DNA from: an uncultured Bacteroidota bacterium
GTDB lineage: Bacteria; Bacteroidota; Bacteroidia; Flavobacteriales; Flavobacteriaceae
DNA length: 64,000 bases
Direction of reading: 5' to 3'
Assembly: GCA_902618245.1 (NCBI GenBank)
Contig: CACMZR010000002.1
Span: 212,305 to 276,304, forward strand
The position numbers and the translations under genes are program-made. Positions 26,783 through 35,383 of the stretch are shown piece by piece; the first letter of the stretch is position 1, and every line of letters begins with the position of its first letter. The notes under the pieces were generated by a model. The model saw nothing but the letters and a program-made list of their open reading frames with translations, was not told where the DNA came from and made no database searches.

Positions 26783-28447
26783 TTATTTAGCCTTAGACCA
26801 TGTATCTCTTAATCCAACTGTTTTATTAAAAACAAGACTATTTGTACTGCTTTCTTTATCAACCACAAAATATCCTAGACGCTGAAATTGAAACCTGTCA
26901 CCTGGTTTTGATGAGATTAAACTAGGCTCCACCATTGCATCTATAACTTTTAGTGAGCTTTCATTTAAAAAAGATTTAAAGTTTTCCTTTTCTTTATCAG
27001 GAGCAGAGATATTGAATAAACGGTCGTAAATTCTCACCTCTGCATTTATTGAGTCTCTCTGAGTTACCCAGTGCAAGGTCCCTTTTACTTTCCTTTTACT
27101 TGCATCGCTTCCTGAACCACTTTTACTATCAGGGTCATATGTACACAAAATCTCTGTTATATTTCCTTCGGTATCTTTAACAATAGATTCCGCTTTTATA
27201 ATATATGCGTTTTTTAAGCGAACCTCTTTGCCTAAGGAAAGACGAAAAAATTTTCTAGTTGCATCCTCTTTAAAATCTTCTTTTTCGATGTAAAGATGTT
27301 TTGAAAACGGGAACTGTCTTTTTCCATCATTAGGATTTTGGGGGTTTATCTCTCCCTCTAATGTCTCTGTTTTATCTTCCGGATAATTAACTATAGTTAA
27401 TTTAAGTGGGTCTAAAACCGCCATTACCCTTGGAGATGTTTCATTTAAATCTTCTCTTATCGAATGCTCTAATAATGACAAATCAATTATATTCTCCCGT
27501 TTTGCTATTCCTGCTGTTTCGACAAAGTTTTTTAATGAGGTTGGTGTATATCCCCTCCTTTTTAAACCAGATATAGTTGGCATTCTAGGATCGTCCCATC
27601 CTTTTACATATCCTTCCTCTATAAGTTCAAGCAACTTTCTTTTACTTGTAACGGTGAAAGATAAATTCATCCTGGCAAATTCTCTTTGTTTAGGACGTAA
27701 TGGTTTTTTTTTACCTAATGCATCTAAAAACCAGTCATAAAGATCTCGATGGGGTTTAAATTCTAACGAACACAGTGAATGTGAAATTTGTTCAATGTAG
27801 TCTGACTGGCCGTGTGTCCAGTCATACATTGGATAAATACACCAATCCTTTCCTGTTCTATGGTGCTTCTTAAAAAGAATCCTATACATAATTGGATCTC
27901 TCATAAGCATATTGGAAGAAGACATGTCAATTTTTGCCCTTAAAACATGCTCGCCTTCCTTAAATTCACCCAATTTCATTTTTGAAAATAAATCTTGATT
28001 TTCTTTTATAGTTCTATTTCTGAAAGGACTATTTACACCCGGTTGTGTTGGTGTTCCTTTTTGTACAGCTATAGTTTCTGAAGGTTGCGAGTCAACGTAT
28101 GCTTTTCCTTTCAAAATAAGATCGTTAGCCCAAATAAAAAGCTGTTCAAAATAATCTGATGCATAACACTCCTTGTCCCATTTATACCCTAACCATAATA
28201 TGTTTTCTTTTATTGCGTCTACATACTTCTGTTCTTCTTTAGCTGGATTCGTATCATCGAACCTTAGGTTAACAGGGGCTTTATATTTTTTTCCTAAATT
28301 AAAATTTAAACATATTGCCTTAACATGTCCTATGTGTAAAAATCCATTTGGCTCCGGAGGAAACCTAAATTTTAATTGATTCTTTGAGTAGTCTGACCTG
28401 AGGTCATCTTCAATAATATGCTCTATGAAGTGTAAAGCTCTAGCCAT
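26783..28447 (-). CDS. glnS: Glutaminyl-tRNA synthetase
   Basis: The 554-residue enzyme shows RFPPEPNGFLHIGHVKAI near residue 30 (HIGH) and VTSKRKL near residue 263 (KMSKS region), then the beta-barrel anticodon domains. It charges tRNA-Gln directly, so this organism need not use the Glu-tRNA(Gln) amidotransferase route for Gln. I chose ATG 28447 (MARALHFIEHII). Longer readings would run into the folB gene on the other strand and add residues that do not look homologous. Confidence 0.96.
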   Translation of the reverse strand: MARALHFIEHIIEDDLRSDYSKNQLKFRFPPEPNGFLHIGHVKAICLNFNLGKKYKAPVNLRFDDTNPAKEEQKYVDAIKENILWLGYKWDKECYASDYFEQLFIWANDLILKGKAYVDSQPSETIAVQKGTPTQPGVNSPFRNRTIKENQDLFSKMKLGEFKEGEHVLRAKIDMSSSNMLMRDPIMYRILFKKHHRTGKDWCIYPMYDWTHGQSDYIEQISHSLCSLEFKPHRDLYDWFLDALGKKKPLRPKQREFARMNLSFTVTSKRKLLELIEEGYVKGWDDPRMPTISGLKRRGYTPTSLKNFVETAGIAKRENIIDLSLLEHSIREDLNETSPRVMAVLDPLKLTIVNYPEDKTETLEGEINPQNPNDGKRQFPFSKHLYIEKEDFKEDATRKFFRLSLGKEVRLKNAYIIKAESIVKDTEGNITEILCTYDPDSKSGSGSDASKRKVKGTLHWVTQRDSINAEVRIYDRLFNISAPDKEKENFKSFLNESSLKVIDAMVEPSLISSKPGDRFQFQRLGYFVVDKESSTNSLVFNKTVGLRDTWSKAK

Positions 28448-28480
28448 AGATTTTTTTTGTAAATATAATGAATGCTTTAA

Positions 28481-28514
28481 TTGAAAGAAAACAAGAAAAC
28501 AGTCTTTATATTTG
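28481..28514 (+). promoter_or_regulatory. Putative folB promoter
   Basis: TTG (28481-28483), spacer of 23 bases, then TATATTTG (28507-28514). This fits the Bacteroidota consensus at the upper spacer limit. The folB ATG is 9 bases after the -7 element, so the leader is only a few bases. Confidence 0.5.
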
Positions 28515-28523
28515 CACTGTGTT

Positions 28524-28898
28524 ATGGACAAAATATATTTAAAGAACATAAAAATTTATGCATACCATGGTTGCATGGAGGAAGAAAAAAAAATAGGTAG
28601 TGATTATTTAGTTAACCTCATTGTGCACGCAGATTTGAGCTTATCATGTGATTCCGACGAATTAAAAGACACTGTTGACTATGTTGCTCTACTTGATGTT
28701 GTAAAAAGCCAAATGAAAATGAGGGCCAACCTTTTGGAAAATGTTGCAGACAGGGTTGTAAACAAAATAATTTCCAAATTCCCTTCCGTTAGAAAGGCTG
28801 TTGTTAAAATCGCTAAACTTAATCCTCCTATTAATGGAAATATAGATGAGGTGGTGATAAGACGAGAAAAAAAGAGAGAAAAAACGAAAATAGATTAA
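28524..28898 (+). CDS. folB: Dihydroneopterin aldolase
   Basis: The 124-residue protein has the FolB signature IYLKNIKIYAYHGCMEEEKKIGSDYLVNL near the start, with the catalytic-region Tyr and Glu in the expected positions, and VKIAKLNPPINGNIDEVVI near the end. It cleaves dihydroneopterin in folate synthesis. I chose ATG 28524 (MDKIYL) over an ATG-like start four codons upstream (TTG 28512), which would lie in the promoter. tRNA-Cys follows 22 bases after the stop. Confidence 0.93.
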   Translation: MDKIYLKNIKIYAYHGCMEEEKKIGSDYLVNLIVHADLSLSCDSDELKDTVDYVALLDVVKSQMKMRANLLENVADRVVNKIISKFPSVRKAVVKIAKLNPPINGNIDEVVIRREKKREKTKID

Positions 28899-28920
28899 TA
28901 TTGTATTATTTTTAAAGTCC

Positions 28921-28991
28921 GGCATCGTGGCCGAGTGGCTAGGCAGAGCTCTGCAAAAGCTTTTACAGCGGTTCGAATCCGCTCGATGCCT
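28921..28991 (+). tRNA. tRNA-Cys (GCA)
   Basis: A complete cloverleaf can be drawn: acceptor GGCATCG (28921-28927) pairs with CGATGCC (28984-28990), the anticodon loop CTGCAAA carries GCA, and the T arm contains GGTTCGAATCC. The discriminator base is T, as required for Cys. The CCA end is not encoded. It lies between folB and the convergent DUF2807 gene. Confidence 0.95.
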
Positions 28992-28997
28992 CTTTAT

Positions 28998-29684
28998 TTA
29001 TTCAGGATAAATTTTGCCGCCAAGTTTTTTGTTTGTAATTGTCTTATTTGGTTTCCCAAAAACACGTAAAACTCCGCTTACAATATTTGCGTCTAAGAGG
29101 GTTTTAGCTTTAATATACGCATATCCCCCTAAGATGCCCTTTATTTTGGTTTGTTCCGTTATAAGGTTTTCGGCCTCACAAATTCCTCCTGAATGGAAGT
29201 TGAGTTCATGGTTCACAACTTCGCCCGAAAGGTATATTATTCCACCTAAACCTACTCGTGTATCTAACCGTTGTAGATCTACGTTAAGGTCGATTTTAGA
29301 ATTTGTTGAAGCAAGCAATATTAACTTCGTCTGATCTAATCTTAAAGAAGATTTTATTGTACTTCCCTGATAAGCTGAAATATTGTTTAATGTATTATTA
29401 AAATAAAGATCAATTTTAGTTGCTTCTTGGTTAAAAATATCTCCTCTAGATGTTCTAATTTTTAAATTACCTTCTTTAATTGACACAACAATAAGATCTG
29501 AGTTTGGTCCAGTGGCTATAATTTTATTAACATCCGATGATATTAAATTTACTTCAATATTCGAATATGTTTTAATCCCCGTAAAAGGCCCTGTCGTTAA
29601 TACTCTCCTGCTGTTATCTTGACTTAAACCCGCCGTTATTAATCCAATAACTGAAAGACAGAATAATAGATTTTTCTTTTTCAT
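28998..29684 (-). CDS. Secreted head-GIN domain protein (DUF2807)
   Basis: The protein (228 residues) has a Sec signal peptide (about residues 1-20, cut near LSQ) and a beta-helix-like domain with short repeats rich in Gly, Ser, Leu and Val (TGPFTGIKTYSNIEVNLIS, then GGIIYLSGEVVNHELNFHSGGICEAENL). This is the DUF2807 head-GIN domain, common in Bacteroidota and of unknown cell-envelope role. It starts 3 bases after the stop of rnr and is probably transcribed with it. Confidence 0.85.
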   Translation of the reverse strand: MKKKNLLFCLSVIGLITAGLSQDNSRRVLTTGPFTGIKTYSNIEVNLISSDVNKIIATGPNSDLIVVSIKEGNLKIRTSRGDIFNQEATKIDLYFNNTLNNISAYQGSTIKSSLRLDQTKLILLASTNSKIDLNVDLQRLDTRVGLGGIIYLSGEVVNHELNFHSGGICEAENLITEQTKIKGILGGYAYIKAKTLLDANIVSGVLRVFGKPNKTITNKKLGGKIYPE

Positions 29685-29687
29685 GTG

Positions 29688-31835
29688 TCACTCTACTAAT
29701 AAAAAATCCAAAAACCTCTTCCTAACGTTTGCGTTGTGCACTTTTATTCGCAGCATATCGCCAAGCTGATATTTTTGTTTTGTATACCTTCCAAAGATTG
29801 AGTGATTTTCAGTATTGTAAATATAAAAATCTCCTTTCATATCCTTTAATCGAATCAGGCCTTCGCATTTATTTTCTATTATTTCAACATAGATTCCTCT
29901 TTCTGTAATTCCTGAGATAACTCCATCATATTCTTCTCCTATTTTGTTTTGCATAAAGACAACTTGCATGTGCTTGATAGAGTCTCTTTCTGCTTTTGTG
30001 GCTAGTTGTTCTTTTACAGATGAGTGTTTACATACTTCTTCTAGAGAGATTTGCTTTGTGTTCTGCTTATCTTCTAAATATGAATTTAAAAGCCTGTGGA
30101 CGAGAACATCAGGATACCTTCTTATTGGAGAAGTAAAATGAGTATAATAATCAAATCCAAGGCCATAATGACCTATATTTTTTGTTGTATATTCTGCTTT
30201 TGACATGCTTCTTAAAACTAAAGTGTCTATGAGGTTTTGTTCTTGTTTGCCCTTGCATTGGCTTAATAACCTGTTTAATGCTTTATTAATGTTTTTGCTT
30301 TTGGAATTAAAATCATGTCCAAAAGCAGAAGTCGTCTTTTGTAAGTTATCTAACTTTTCCTGATCTGGTCTGTCGTGAACTCTAAAAACAAATGGTTTCT
30401 TTTTTTGGCTTGTTACATACATTGCAACCCTCTTATTTGCTAAAAGCATAAACTCTTCTATTAGTTTGTTTGCATCGCCATACTCTTTGTAAAAGACACT
30501 TACTGGTTCGTTTTTATTGTTCAAATTGAAATTCACTTCTTTTCTTTCAAAAGATATTGCTCCTTCATTTATTCTTTCTTTGCGAAGCGTTTTTGCAAGA
30601 TCACTAAAAATTATTAATGCATCATATAGATCTTCAGAAATCTTGTAATTTTCTTTATGAAGAGAAATGTGCTTATTAATTGTTTTTGTTTTTTTTTGTA
30701 ATACATGGTTTACCTCTTCATAAGAAAATCTTTTGTCGGATTTAATTACTGTTTTGCCATACCATTCATTTAAGACTTCGCTTTTATTGTTCATTTGAAA
30801 TACTGCGGAAAATGTATATTTTTCTTCATTTTCTCTTAAAGAGCACAATTCGTTTGATAATTTCTCCGGTAACATTGGTACAACTCTGTCAACTAAATAA
30901 ATAGATGTTCCGCGTTCGAAAGCATGTTTTTCCATAAGGCTATCCTCTTTTAAATAATGGCTAACGTCAGCAATATGAATTCCTATTTCGAATAAATCAT
31001 CGTTAATGATTTTTAATGACAACGCGTCATCAAAGTCTTTTGCGTTGACCGGATCTATTGTTATTGTTGTTTCTTTTCTGAAATCTCTTCTTCTTTTAAG
31101 TTCATTTTTATCAATCTCTTTGTTTAATCGTTCTGCTTCTTTATTTACACTTTTTGGGAAAGCATAGGGTAGACCATATTCATGTAATATTGCATGCATT
31201 TCTGTCTCTGTCTCACCTGGCTGTCCAATGCTTTTTATAATCTTGCCATTAGGGGCATCTCTTCCTTCAAACCAGTCCTTTATGATAACAACAACTTTTT
31301 CCCCATCTTTATAGTTCTTAATTTCGTCTGGCTCTATAAAAATATCCGTATACATTACACCTCGTTTAGTTAAAACAAAACCATAATCGGATTTTAAAAC
31401 TAATTCTCCTACGTATTCTTTTTTATTTCTTTCGAGCACCTTTACAACCCGCACTTTTTTGCTTTTATCAGTTATGCTGATATTAATTAAGTCACCATCC
31501 AGAGCTCTGTTTAGTTTAACTTTTGGTATAAGTAATTCTTCTTTTTTTTCTTTCAAGTAAACTTTTCCTTTTCCAGATGGTAGTATAGTTAATTTACTCA
31601 TATACATAGTATCTTCTTTTCTTCTGAGTACATATTTACCCCTTCTTTCTTCAAATAAGATTTTTTTTTCACTTAAACTTAATAGGACTCCTATAATCTT
31701 ATTTTTGTCTTTATCCTTTTTAAAACCTAAAGAAGATGCTATTTGTTTATAATTAAAAGTTTTATTTGGATATTTTTTGTAAAATTTTAAAACCTTTCTT
31801 TTTATTTCTTTGTTTTCTTTCTTCGCTTTTGACAT
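29688..31835 (-). CDS. rnr: Ribonuclease R
   Basis: The 715-residue protein has N-terminal OB/cold-shock regions, the RNB catalytic domain with TITIDPVNAKDFDDALSL near residue 256 (conserved Asp cluster that binds Mg), GLGFDYYTHFTSPIRRYPDVLVHRLL near residue 567, and a C-terminal S1 domain. It degrades structured RNA from the 3' end. It is followed by the DUF2807 gene at a spacing of 3 bases. Confidence 0.96.
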   Translation of the reverse strand: MSKAKKENKEIKRKVLKFYKKYPNKTFNYKQIASSLGFKKDKDKNKIIGVLLSLSEKKILFEERRGKYVLRRKEDTMYMSKLTILPSGKGKVYLKEKKEELLIPKVKLNRALDGDLINISITDKSKKVRVVKVLERNKKEYVGELVLKSDYGFVLTKRGVMYTDIFIEPDEIKNYKDGEKVVVIIKDWFEGRDAPNGKIIKSIGQPGETETEMHAILHEYGLPYAFPKSVNKEAERLNKEIDKNELKRRRDFRKETTITIDPVNAKDFDDALSLKIINDDLFEIGIHIADVSHYLKEDSLMEKHAFERGTSIYLVDRVVPMLPEKLSNELCSLRENEEKYTFSAVFQMNNKSEVLNEWYGKTVIKSDKRFSYEEVNHVLQKKTKTINKHISLHKENYKISEDLYDALIIFSDLAKTLRKERINEGAISFERKEVNFNLNNKNEPVSVFYKEYGDANKLIEEFMLLANKRVAMYVTSQKKKPFVFRVHDRPDQEKLDNLQKTTSAFGHDFNSKSKNINKALNRLLSQCKGKQEQNLIDTLVLRSMSKAEYTTKNIGHYGLGFDYYTHFTSPIRRYPDVLVHRLLNSYLEDKQNTKQISLEEVCKHSSVKEQLATKAERDSIKHMQVVFMQNKIGEEYDGVISGITERGIYVEIIENKCEGLIRLKDMKGDFYIYNTENHSIFGRYTKQKYQLGDMLRIKVHNANVRKRFLDFLLVE

Positions 31836-32343
31836 GTAATTCGCTTCACGGCAAATATAAAATATTCAATGTCTGAATCATATTAACACTATTAACAATA
31901 TTTATTATCTAGTATATAAATTTAAACTATATATATATGTATATATATGGTGTGTTAATATCATAAAAAAAAAGCCGCGAGTATTTTGTATTTAGTTTAA
32001 CACTAAAATATCTTTTTTTTTTAACTGCTTGTAAACGTGCTTAAAAGTTAATTATTAATTGTTTAGTGTTTTACTAACCGACTGTTAAAAAGAAATACTT
32101 GTTATAAAAAAGAATATAGAGTATAATTTTAATTGTTAATAATTGTCTCTTCGTAGTTACAATTTTTATGAAAAAAAAAGATAAAGAATATTATAAATGT
32201 CTATTTTTTTTTTAATTCGAAACGATAAAGAATAAAGCAAAAAAAAGTTAAACATTTTGTCAACAAAAAATTAATAAAGATGTAAACCAAAGACCACACA
32301 GAAGGCACATTCTTTTTTACTTTTATAAAAAATATTTTTAAAA
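31836..32343. other. AT-rich divergent intergenic region with inverted repeats
   Basis: About 508 bases separate the divergent rnr and rpiB genes. No gene of believable size is seen. ATATTAACAC (31881-31890) is repeated inverted as GTGTTAATAT (31952-31961) around an alternating AT tract (about 31929-31948). A second 9-base inverted pair is AACACTAAA (31999-32007) and TTTAGTGTT (32062-32070). Long A and T runs follow toward rpiB. I found no TTATCCACA-type DnaA boxes. It should contain the promoters of both genes and possibly more. Confidence 0.5.
31852..31859 (-). promoter_or_regulatory. Putative -7 element of rnr (TATATTTG)
   Basis: Minus-strand TATATTTG ends 16 bases before the rnr ATG. The upstream DNA is extremely AT-rich and a -33 element cannot be picked with confidence. 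Confidence 0.4.
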
Positions 32344-32775
32344 ATGAGGATAAGTATAGGCAATGATCATGCAGGAACTGAATATAAAAAAGAAATCGTA
32401 GATTTTTTAATATTAAAAGGGCACGATGTTCAAAACCATGGTACAGATACAACAGAAAGTGTAGATTATCCAGACTTTATTCATCCTGTAGCAAAAGATG
32501 TAGCGAGTAAAAATTCAGATCTAGGAATTATTGTTTGTGGAAGCGGAAACGGAGCGGCAATGACCGCAAATAAACACCAAAAAATAAGGGCGGCAATTTG
32601 CTGGAATAAAGAATTGGCAAAATTAGCAAGACAACATAATAATGCAAATATTTTAAGCCTACCAGCAAGATTCATATCTATCAAGGAGACAAAGCATATA
32701 ATAGATCAGTTTCTAAAAACAAAATTCGAAGAAGGAAGGCATAAAAGAAGAGTAGAAAAAATACCATGTCTTTAA
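32344..32775 (+). CDS. rpiB: Ribose 5-phosphate isomerase B
   Basis: The 143-residue protein has the RpiB/LacAB pattern: GNDHAGTEYKKEIVDFLILKG at the start, PDFIHPVAKDVASK, then VCGSGNGAAMTANKHQKIRAA near residue 63 with the active-site Cys. It interconverts ribose 5-phosphate and ribulose 5-phosphate. Its last 10 bases overlap the GNAT gene. Confidence 0.95.
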   Translation: MRISIGNDHAGTEYKKEIVDFLILKGHDVQNHGTDTTESVDYPDFIHPVAKDVASKNSDLGIIVCGSGNGAAMTANKHQKIRAAICWNKELAKLARQHNNANILSLPARFISIKETKHIIDQFLKTKFEEGRHKRRVEKIPCL

Positions 32776-33215
32776 AACACAAAATCTTTTATAAAAAATT
32801 TGATAATTTATCACGAAAAGAGATACATGATCTTTTTTTGCTGAGATCAGAAGTTTTTGTTGTAGAGCAAAACTGTGTTTATCAAGATATTGACGGAAAA
32901 GACGAAAAAGCAGAGCATGTATTAGTAAAAAAAAACAATAAAATCATTGCATACGCGCGTGTTTTAGAGTACAGTGATCGTGACAATATATCAATAGGCA
33001 GAATAGTTGTATCGAAAAAAGAAAGAGGAAATTCTTTAGGGAGCGATCTACTAGATTTTATACTTAAAAAAATACATCAAGAAAAACCAAAGAAGCCAAT
33101 AAAAATATCTGCGCAAGCGCATTTAGAAAAATTTTACACTGACCATGGTTTTAAAAGAACAAGTAATACTTATATGGAAGACGGAATACCCCACATTTCA
33201 ATGACATTAGAATAG
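32766..33215 (+). CDS. GNAT family N-acetyltransferase (ElaA-like)
   Basis: The 149-residue protein matches the ElaA-type GNAT family: LFLLRSEVFVVEQNCVYQDIDGKDEKAEHVL at residues 22-52, ISIGRIVVSKKERGNSLGSDLLDFIL with the acetyl-CoA binding loop, and the C-terminal AQAHLEKFYTDHGFKRTSNTYMEDGIPHISM. The substrate is unknown. The gene overlaps rpiB by 10 bases. Confidence 0.88.
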   Translation: MSLKHKIFYKKFDNLSRKEIHDLFLLRSEVFVVEQNCVYQDIDGKDEKAEHVLVKKNNKIIAYARVLEYSDRDNISIGRIVVSKKERGNSLGSDLLDFILKKIHQEKPKKPIKISAQAHLEKFYTDHGFKRTSNTYMEDGIPHISMTLE

Positions 33216-33222
33216 AGCTACA

Positions 33223-33561
33223 CTAAACTTTGCTTATCAAAGAATTAACCTCTTCAATTAGTAAAGAAAGATCCGGAAGTTTTAAACCTTTATACAAAAA
33301 AAGACATTGTCCACAAAAAGAAATATCATTTTCATTCTTTTTGATAGCCTCCCTTAATAGCCTCTTAATTTTATTTCTATCTACCGCACGTTTGAAAAGC
33401 TTCTTAGAAACGGCAACAGCAACTTCTAAATGTTGAGTTTTTTCGTTTTTAATGAGCCAAAGAATCAAAAAGTCGCTTTTAAAAACGGTTGAAGAATTAA
33501 ATATTGTATCAAATTTTGTCTTTCCTTTTAACCGCTTAATCTTTTTGTTCTTCAGGACCAT
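33223..33561 (-). CDS. rnpA: Ribonuclease P protein component
   Basis: The 112-residue basic protein has the RnpA signature AVAVSKKLFKRAVDRNKIKRLLREAIKK near residue 47 (the RNR motif is DRNKIKRLLRE). It helps the RNA subunit cut 5' leaders from pre-tRNAs. It starts inside the end of the M1 peptidase gene (26-base overlap). The usual neighbour rpmH is absent, as is common in Bacteroidota. Confidence 0.92.
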   Translation of the reverse strand: MVLKNKKIKRLKGKTKFDTIFNSSTVFKSDFLILWLIKNEKTQHLEVAVAVSKKLFKRAVDRNKIKRLLREAIKKNENDISFCGQCLFLYKGLKLPDLSLLIEEVNSLISKV

Positions 33562-35374
33562 AATAATTATTATTCTTATCTATATCAGCCATTAAATTAC
33601 TAGGGTCTATAATTATTGCCTTTATCTGATCTTTAGGAATGTTAATTTTCAAATTGTAATTAAGGCTAGACCAGGCCCAGTCTTTGTGTACAATCCAGTC
33701 AATATCATATGGATTTTGTTTTTCTCCTCGCATCAAAGAGATGGGTATGTAATGTAGTTTGCTTTCACCGTTTTTAGACAGAACCAATATTTCAAGAGGC
33801 ATAGGCATCAACTCCTTCCGCGTAATTTTTAAAAGTGTTGAGGCACCGCTCTCAACCACCTCCTCTAGCGCATAATCAATTTTATTAGTTGTTTGAGTCC
33901 AGTCGGTTAAATACCATTGAAGTTGTAAACCTGAAACACGTTCAGCGATTCTTCTAAAATCATTCGGTTGAGGATGTTTAAATTTCCATTCTTTATAATA
34001 TTCTTGGAGAGTTTTAATTAGATTGTCAAAGCCAATAACGTAGCCAAGCTGACTTAAAAAGACAGCACCTTTGCTGTAGGCAGTGCTCTCATATGCATAA
34101 TTATGATAGTATCGGTTTGCATTCGTGCTTTGGGGCATTTCTCCACCAGACAAAGCAAGTCGGTAATAACCATAATAAGAATTTTGTAAGGGAAACTCTT
34201 TGTTTTCTTCAAGGATTTCGTTTGTAGCAAGCGTGGAGATAAAGGTTGTGAAACCTTCATCCATCCATTCGTGTTTTGTTTCATTTGTTGCCAGAACATG
34301 TTGAAACCATGAATGCGCTAGCTCATGTGCTGTTACTCCAAATAAGGACCCATACTTTCTTCCTCCAGTAATTAAAGTAAGCATCGCATATTCCATTCCA
34401 CCATCACCACCCTGTACAACAGAATACTGTTTATAAGGATAGGGACCAATATTTTTATTAAAATACCGCATCATTCTAGCGGTATCTGGCTGTAATTTTT
34501 TCCAATTAGAAATTATATCAGAATCATTTTTATAAAAAAAATGTAATGTAACACCGTTAGGCCCAGGGTAAGTATCATGAATGTAATCCTTATCTGCTGC
34601 CCAAGTAAAATCATGCACCATAGGAGCAACAAAATGCCATGTTATTTTCCCCTGCTTAGTTTTAGGTTTTTTTCTTTCATGGTACCCCATACCTATTTCA
34701 GAGGCATTTTCTAAGTATCCACTACCTGCGACCATATATTCTTTGTCGAGAGAAATTTTGACATCAAAATTTCCCCATACACCGTGAAATTCTCTACCAA
34801 TATAAGGGTCGGCGTTCCATCCGTCTACATCATATTCAGCCATTTTTGGATACCATTGAGCCATAGAGAACTCCACTCCTTCAGAAGAGTTTTTTCCAGC
34901 TCGCCGAATAACATCTGGAACATGCCCTTCAAAGGAAAGACTGAAGGTAGAAGAACCACCGGGAGGGATTGGAGTATTTAGCGGTACCTCAAGAATTGTC
35001 TCAGAAACTTCGGTTTCTAAACGCACACCATCTTGAGATAAATCAGAAACTTTCAAATATCCTTGCTGATCTTTGTTTAGACTGTCTACATATACTTTAA
35101 AACGCCTGTTTCTGTCAGGAGAATTCTTCTGTTGTACCGCCATTTCGCTACCGGGCCGAAAAGCATTAAAGTACAGATGAAAAAACACTTTCTTAAGTGT
35201 TTCAGGAGAGTTGTTTTTATATTCAACAGTTTGTGTCCCATTATAAATAGCTGTTTCTGGGTTAAGATTAACGTTTATTTTGTAGTCAACAAATTGTTGC
35301 CAATATTGAGCACCAACCTTAGTTCCGTTTATGAGAACAAACATGAAAAGCAGATAAAACCGAGAACTATTCAT
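33536..35374 (-). CDS. M1 family zinc aminopeptidase, secreted
   Basis: The 612-residue protein has a signal peptide (about residues 1-22), an N-terminal beta domain and the catalytic domain with HELAH at residues 350-354 and the third zinc ligand Glu373 (WMDEG). GGDGGMEYAML near residue 322 corresponds to the substrate-binding GxMEN loop, with a variant sequence. It should trim peptides in the periplasm or outside the cell. The C-terminal part is a helical or beta extension typical of Bacteroidota members. Confidence 0.92.
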   Translation of the reverse strand: MNSSRFYLLFMFVLINGTKVGAQYWQQFVDYKINVNLNPETAIYNGTQTVEYKNNSPETLKKVFFHLYFNAFRPGSEMAVQQKNSPDRNRRFKVYVDSLNKDQQGYLKVSDLSQDGVRLETEVSETILEVPLNTPIPPGGSSTFSLSFEGHVPDVIRRAGKNSSEGVEFSMAQWYPKMAEYDVDGWNADPYIGREFHGVWGNFDVKISLDKEYMVAGSGYLENASEIGMGYHERKKPKTKQGKITWHFVAPMVHDFTWAADKDYIHDTYPGPNGVTLHFFYKNDSDIISNWKKLQPDTARMMRYFNKNIGPYPYKQYSVVQGGDGGMEYAMLTLITGGRKYGSLFGVTAHELAHSWFQHVLATNETKHEWMDEGFTTFISTLATNEILEENKEFPLQNSYYGYYRLALSGGEMPQSTNANRYYHNYAYESTAYSKGAVFLSQLGYVIGFDNLIKTLQEYYKEWKFKHPQPNDFRRIAERVSGLQLQWYLTDWTQTTNKIDYALEEVVESGASTLLKITRKELMPMPLEILVLSKNGESKLHYIPISLMRGEKQNPYDIDWIVHKDWAWSSLNYNLKINIPKDQIKAIIIDPSNLMADIDKNNNYYGPEEQKD

Positions 35375-35383
35375 TTTTTATAA

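Noticed and set aside
28448..28549. A longer glnS reading with a 34-residue N-terminal extension (MFFKYILSITQCKYKD)
   Set aside because: The extension runs across the folB start and promoter on the other strand and does not look like synthetase sequence. The natural start is MARALHF at 28447.
31836..32343. A replication origin with DnaA boxes
   Set aside because: I found no TTATCCACA-type boxes in the gap. Without skew data only the AT-rich character and inverted repeats remain, so I list it as an open observation and not as oriC.
32201..32452. A minus-strand ORF of 83 codons across the rpiB start
   Set aside because: It overlaps the rpiB gene and lies in AT-rich sequence where long chance frames are common. 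The translation shows no family-like pattern.
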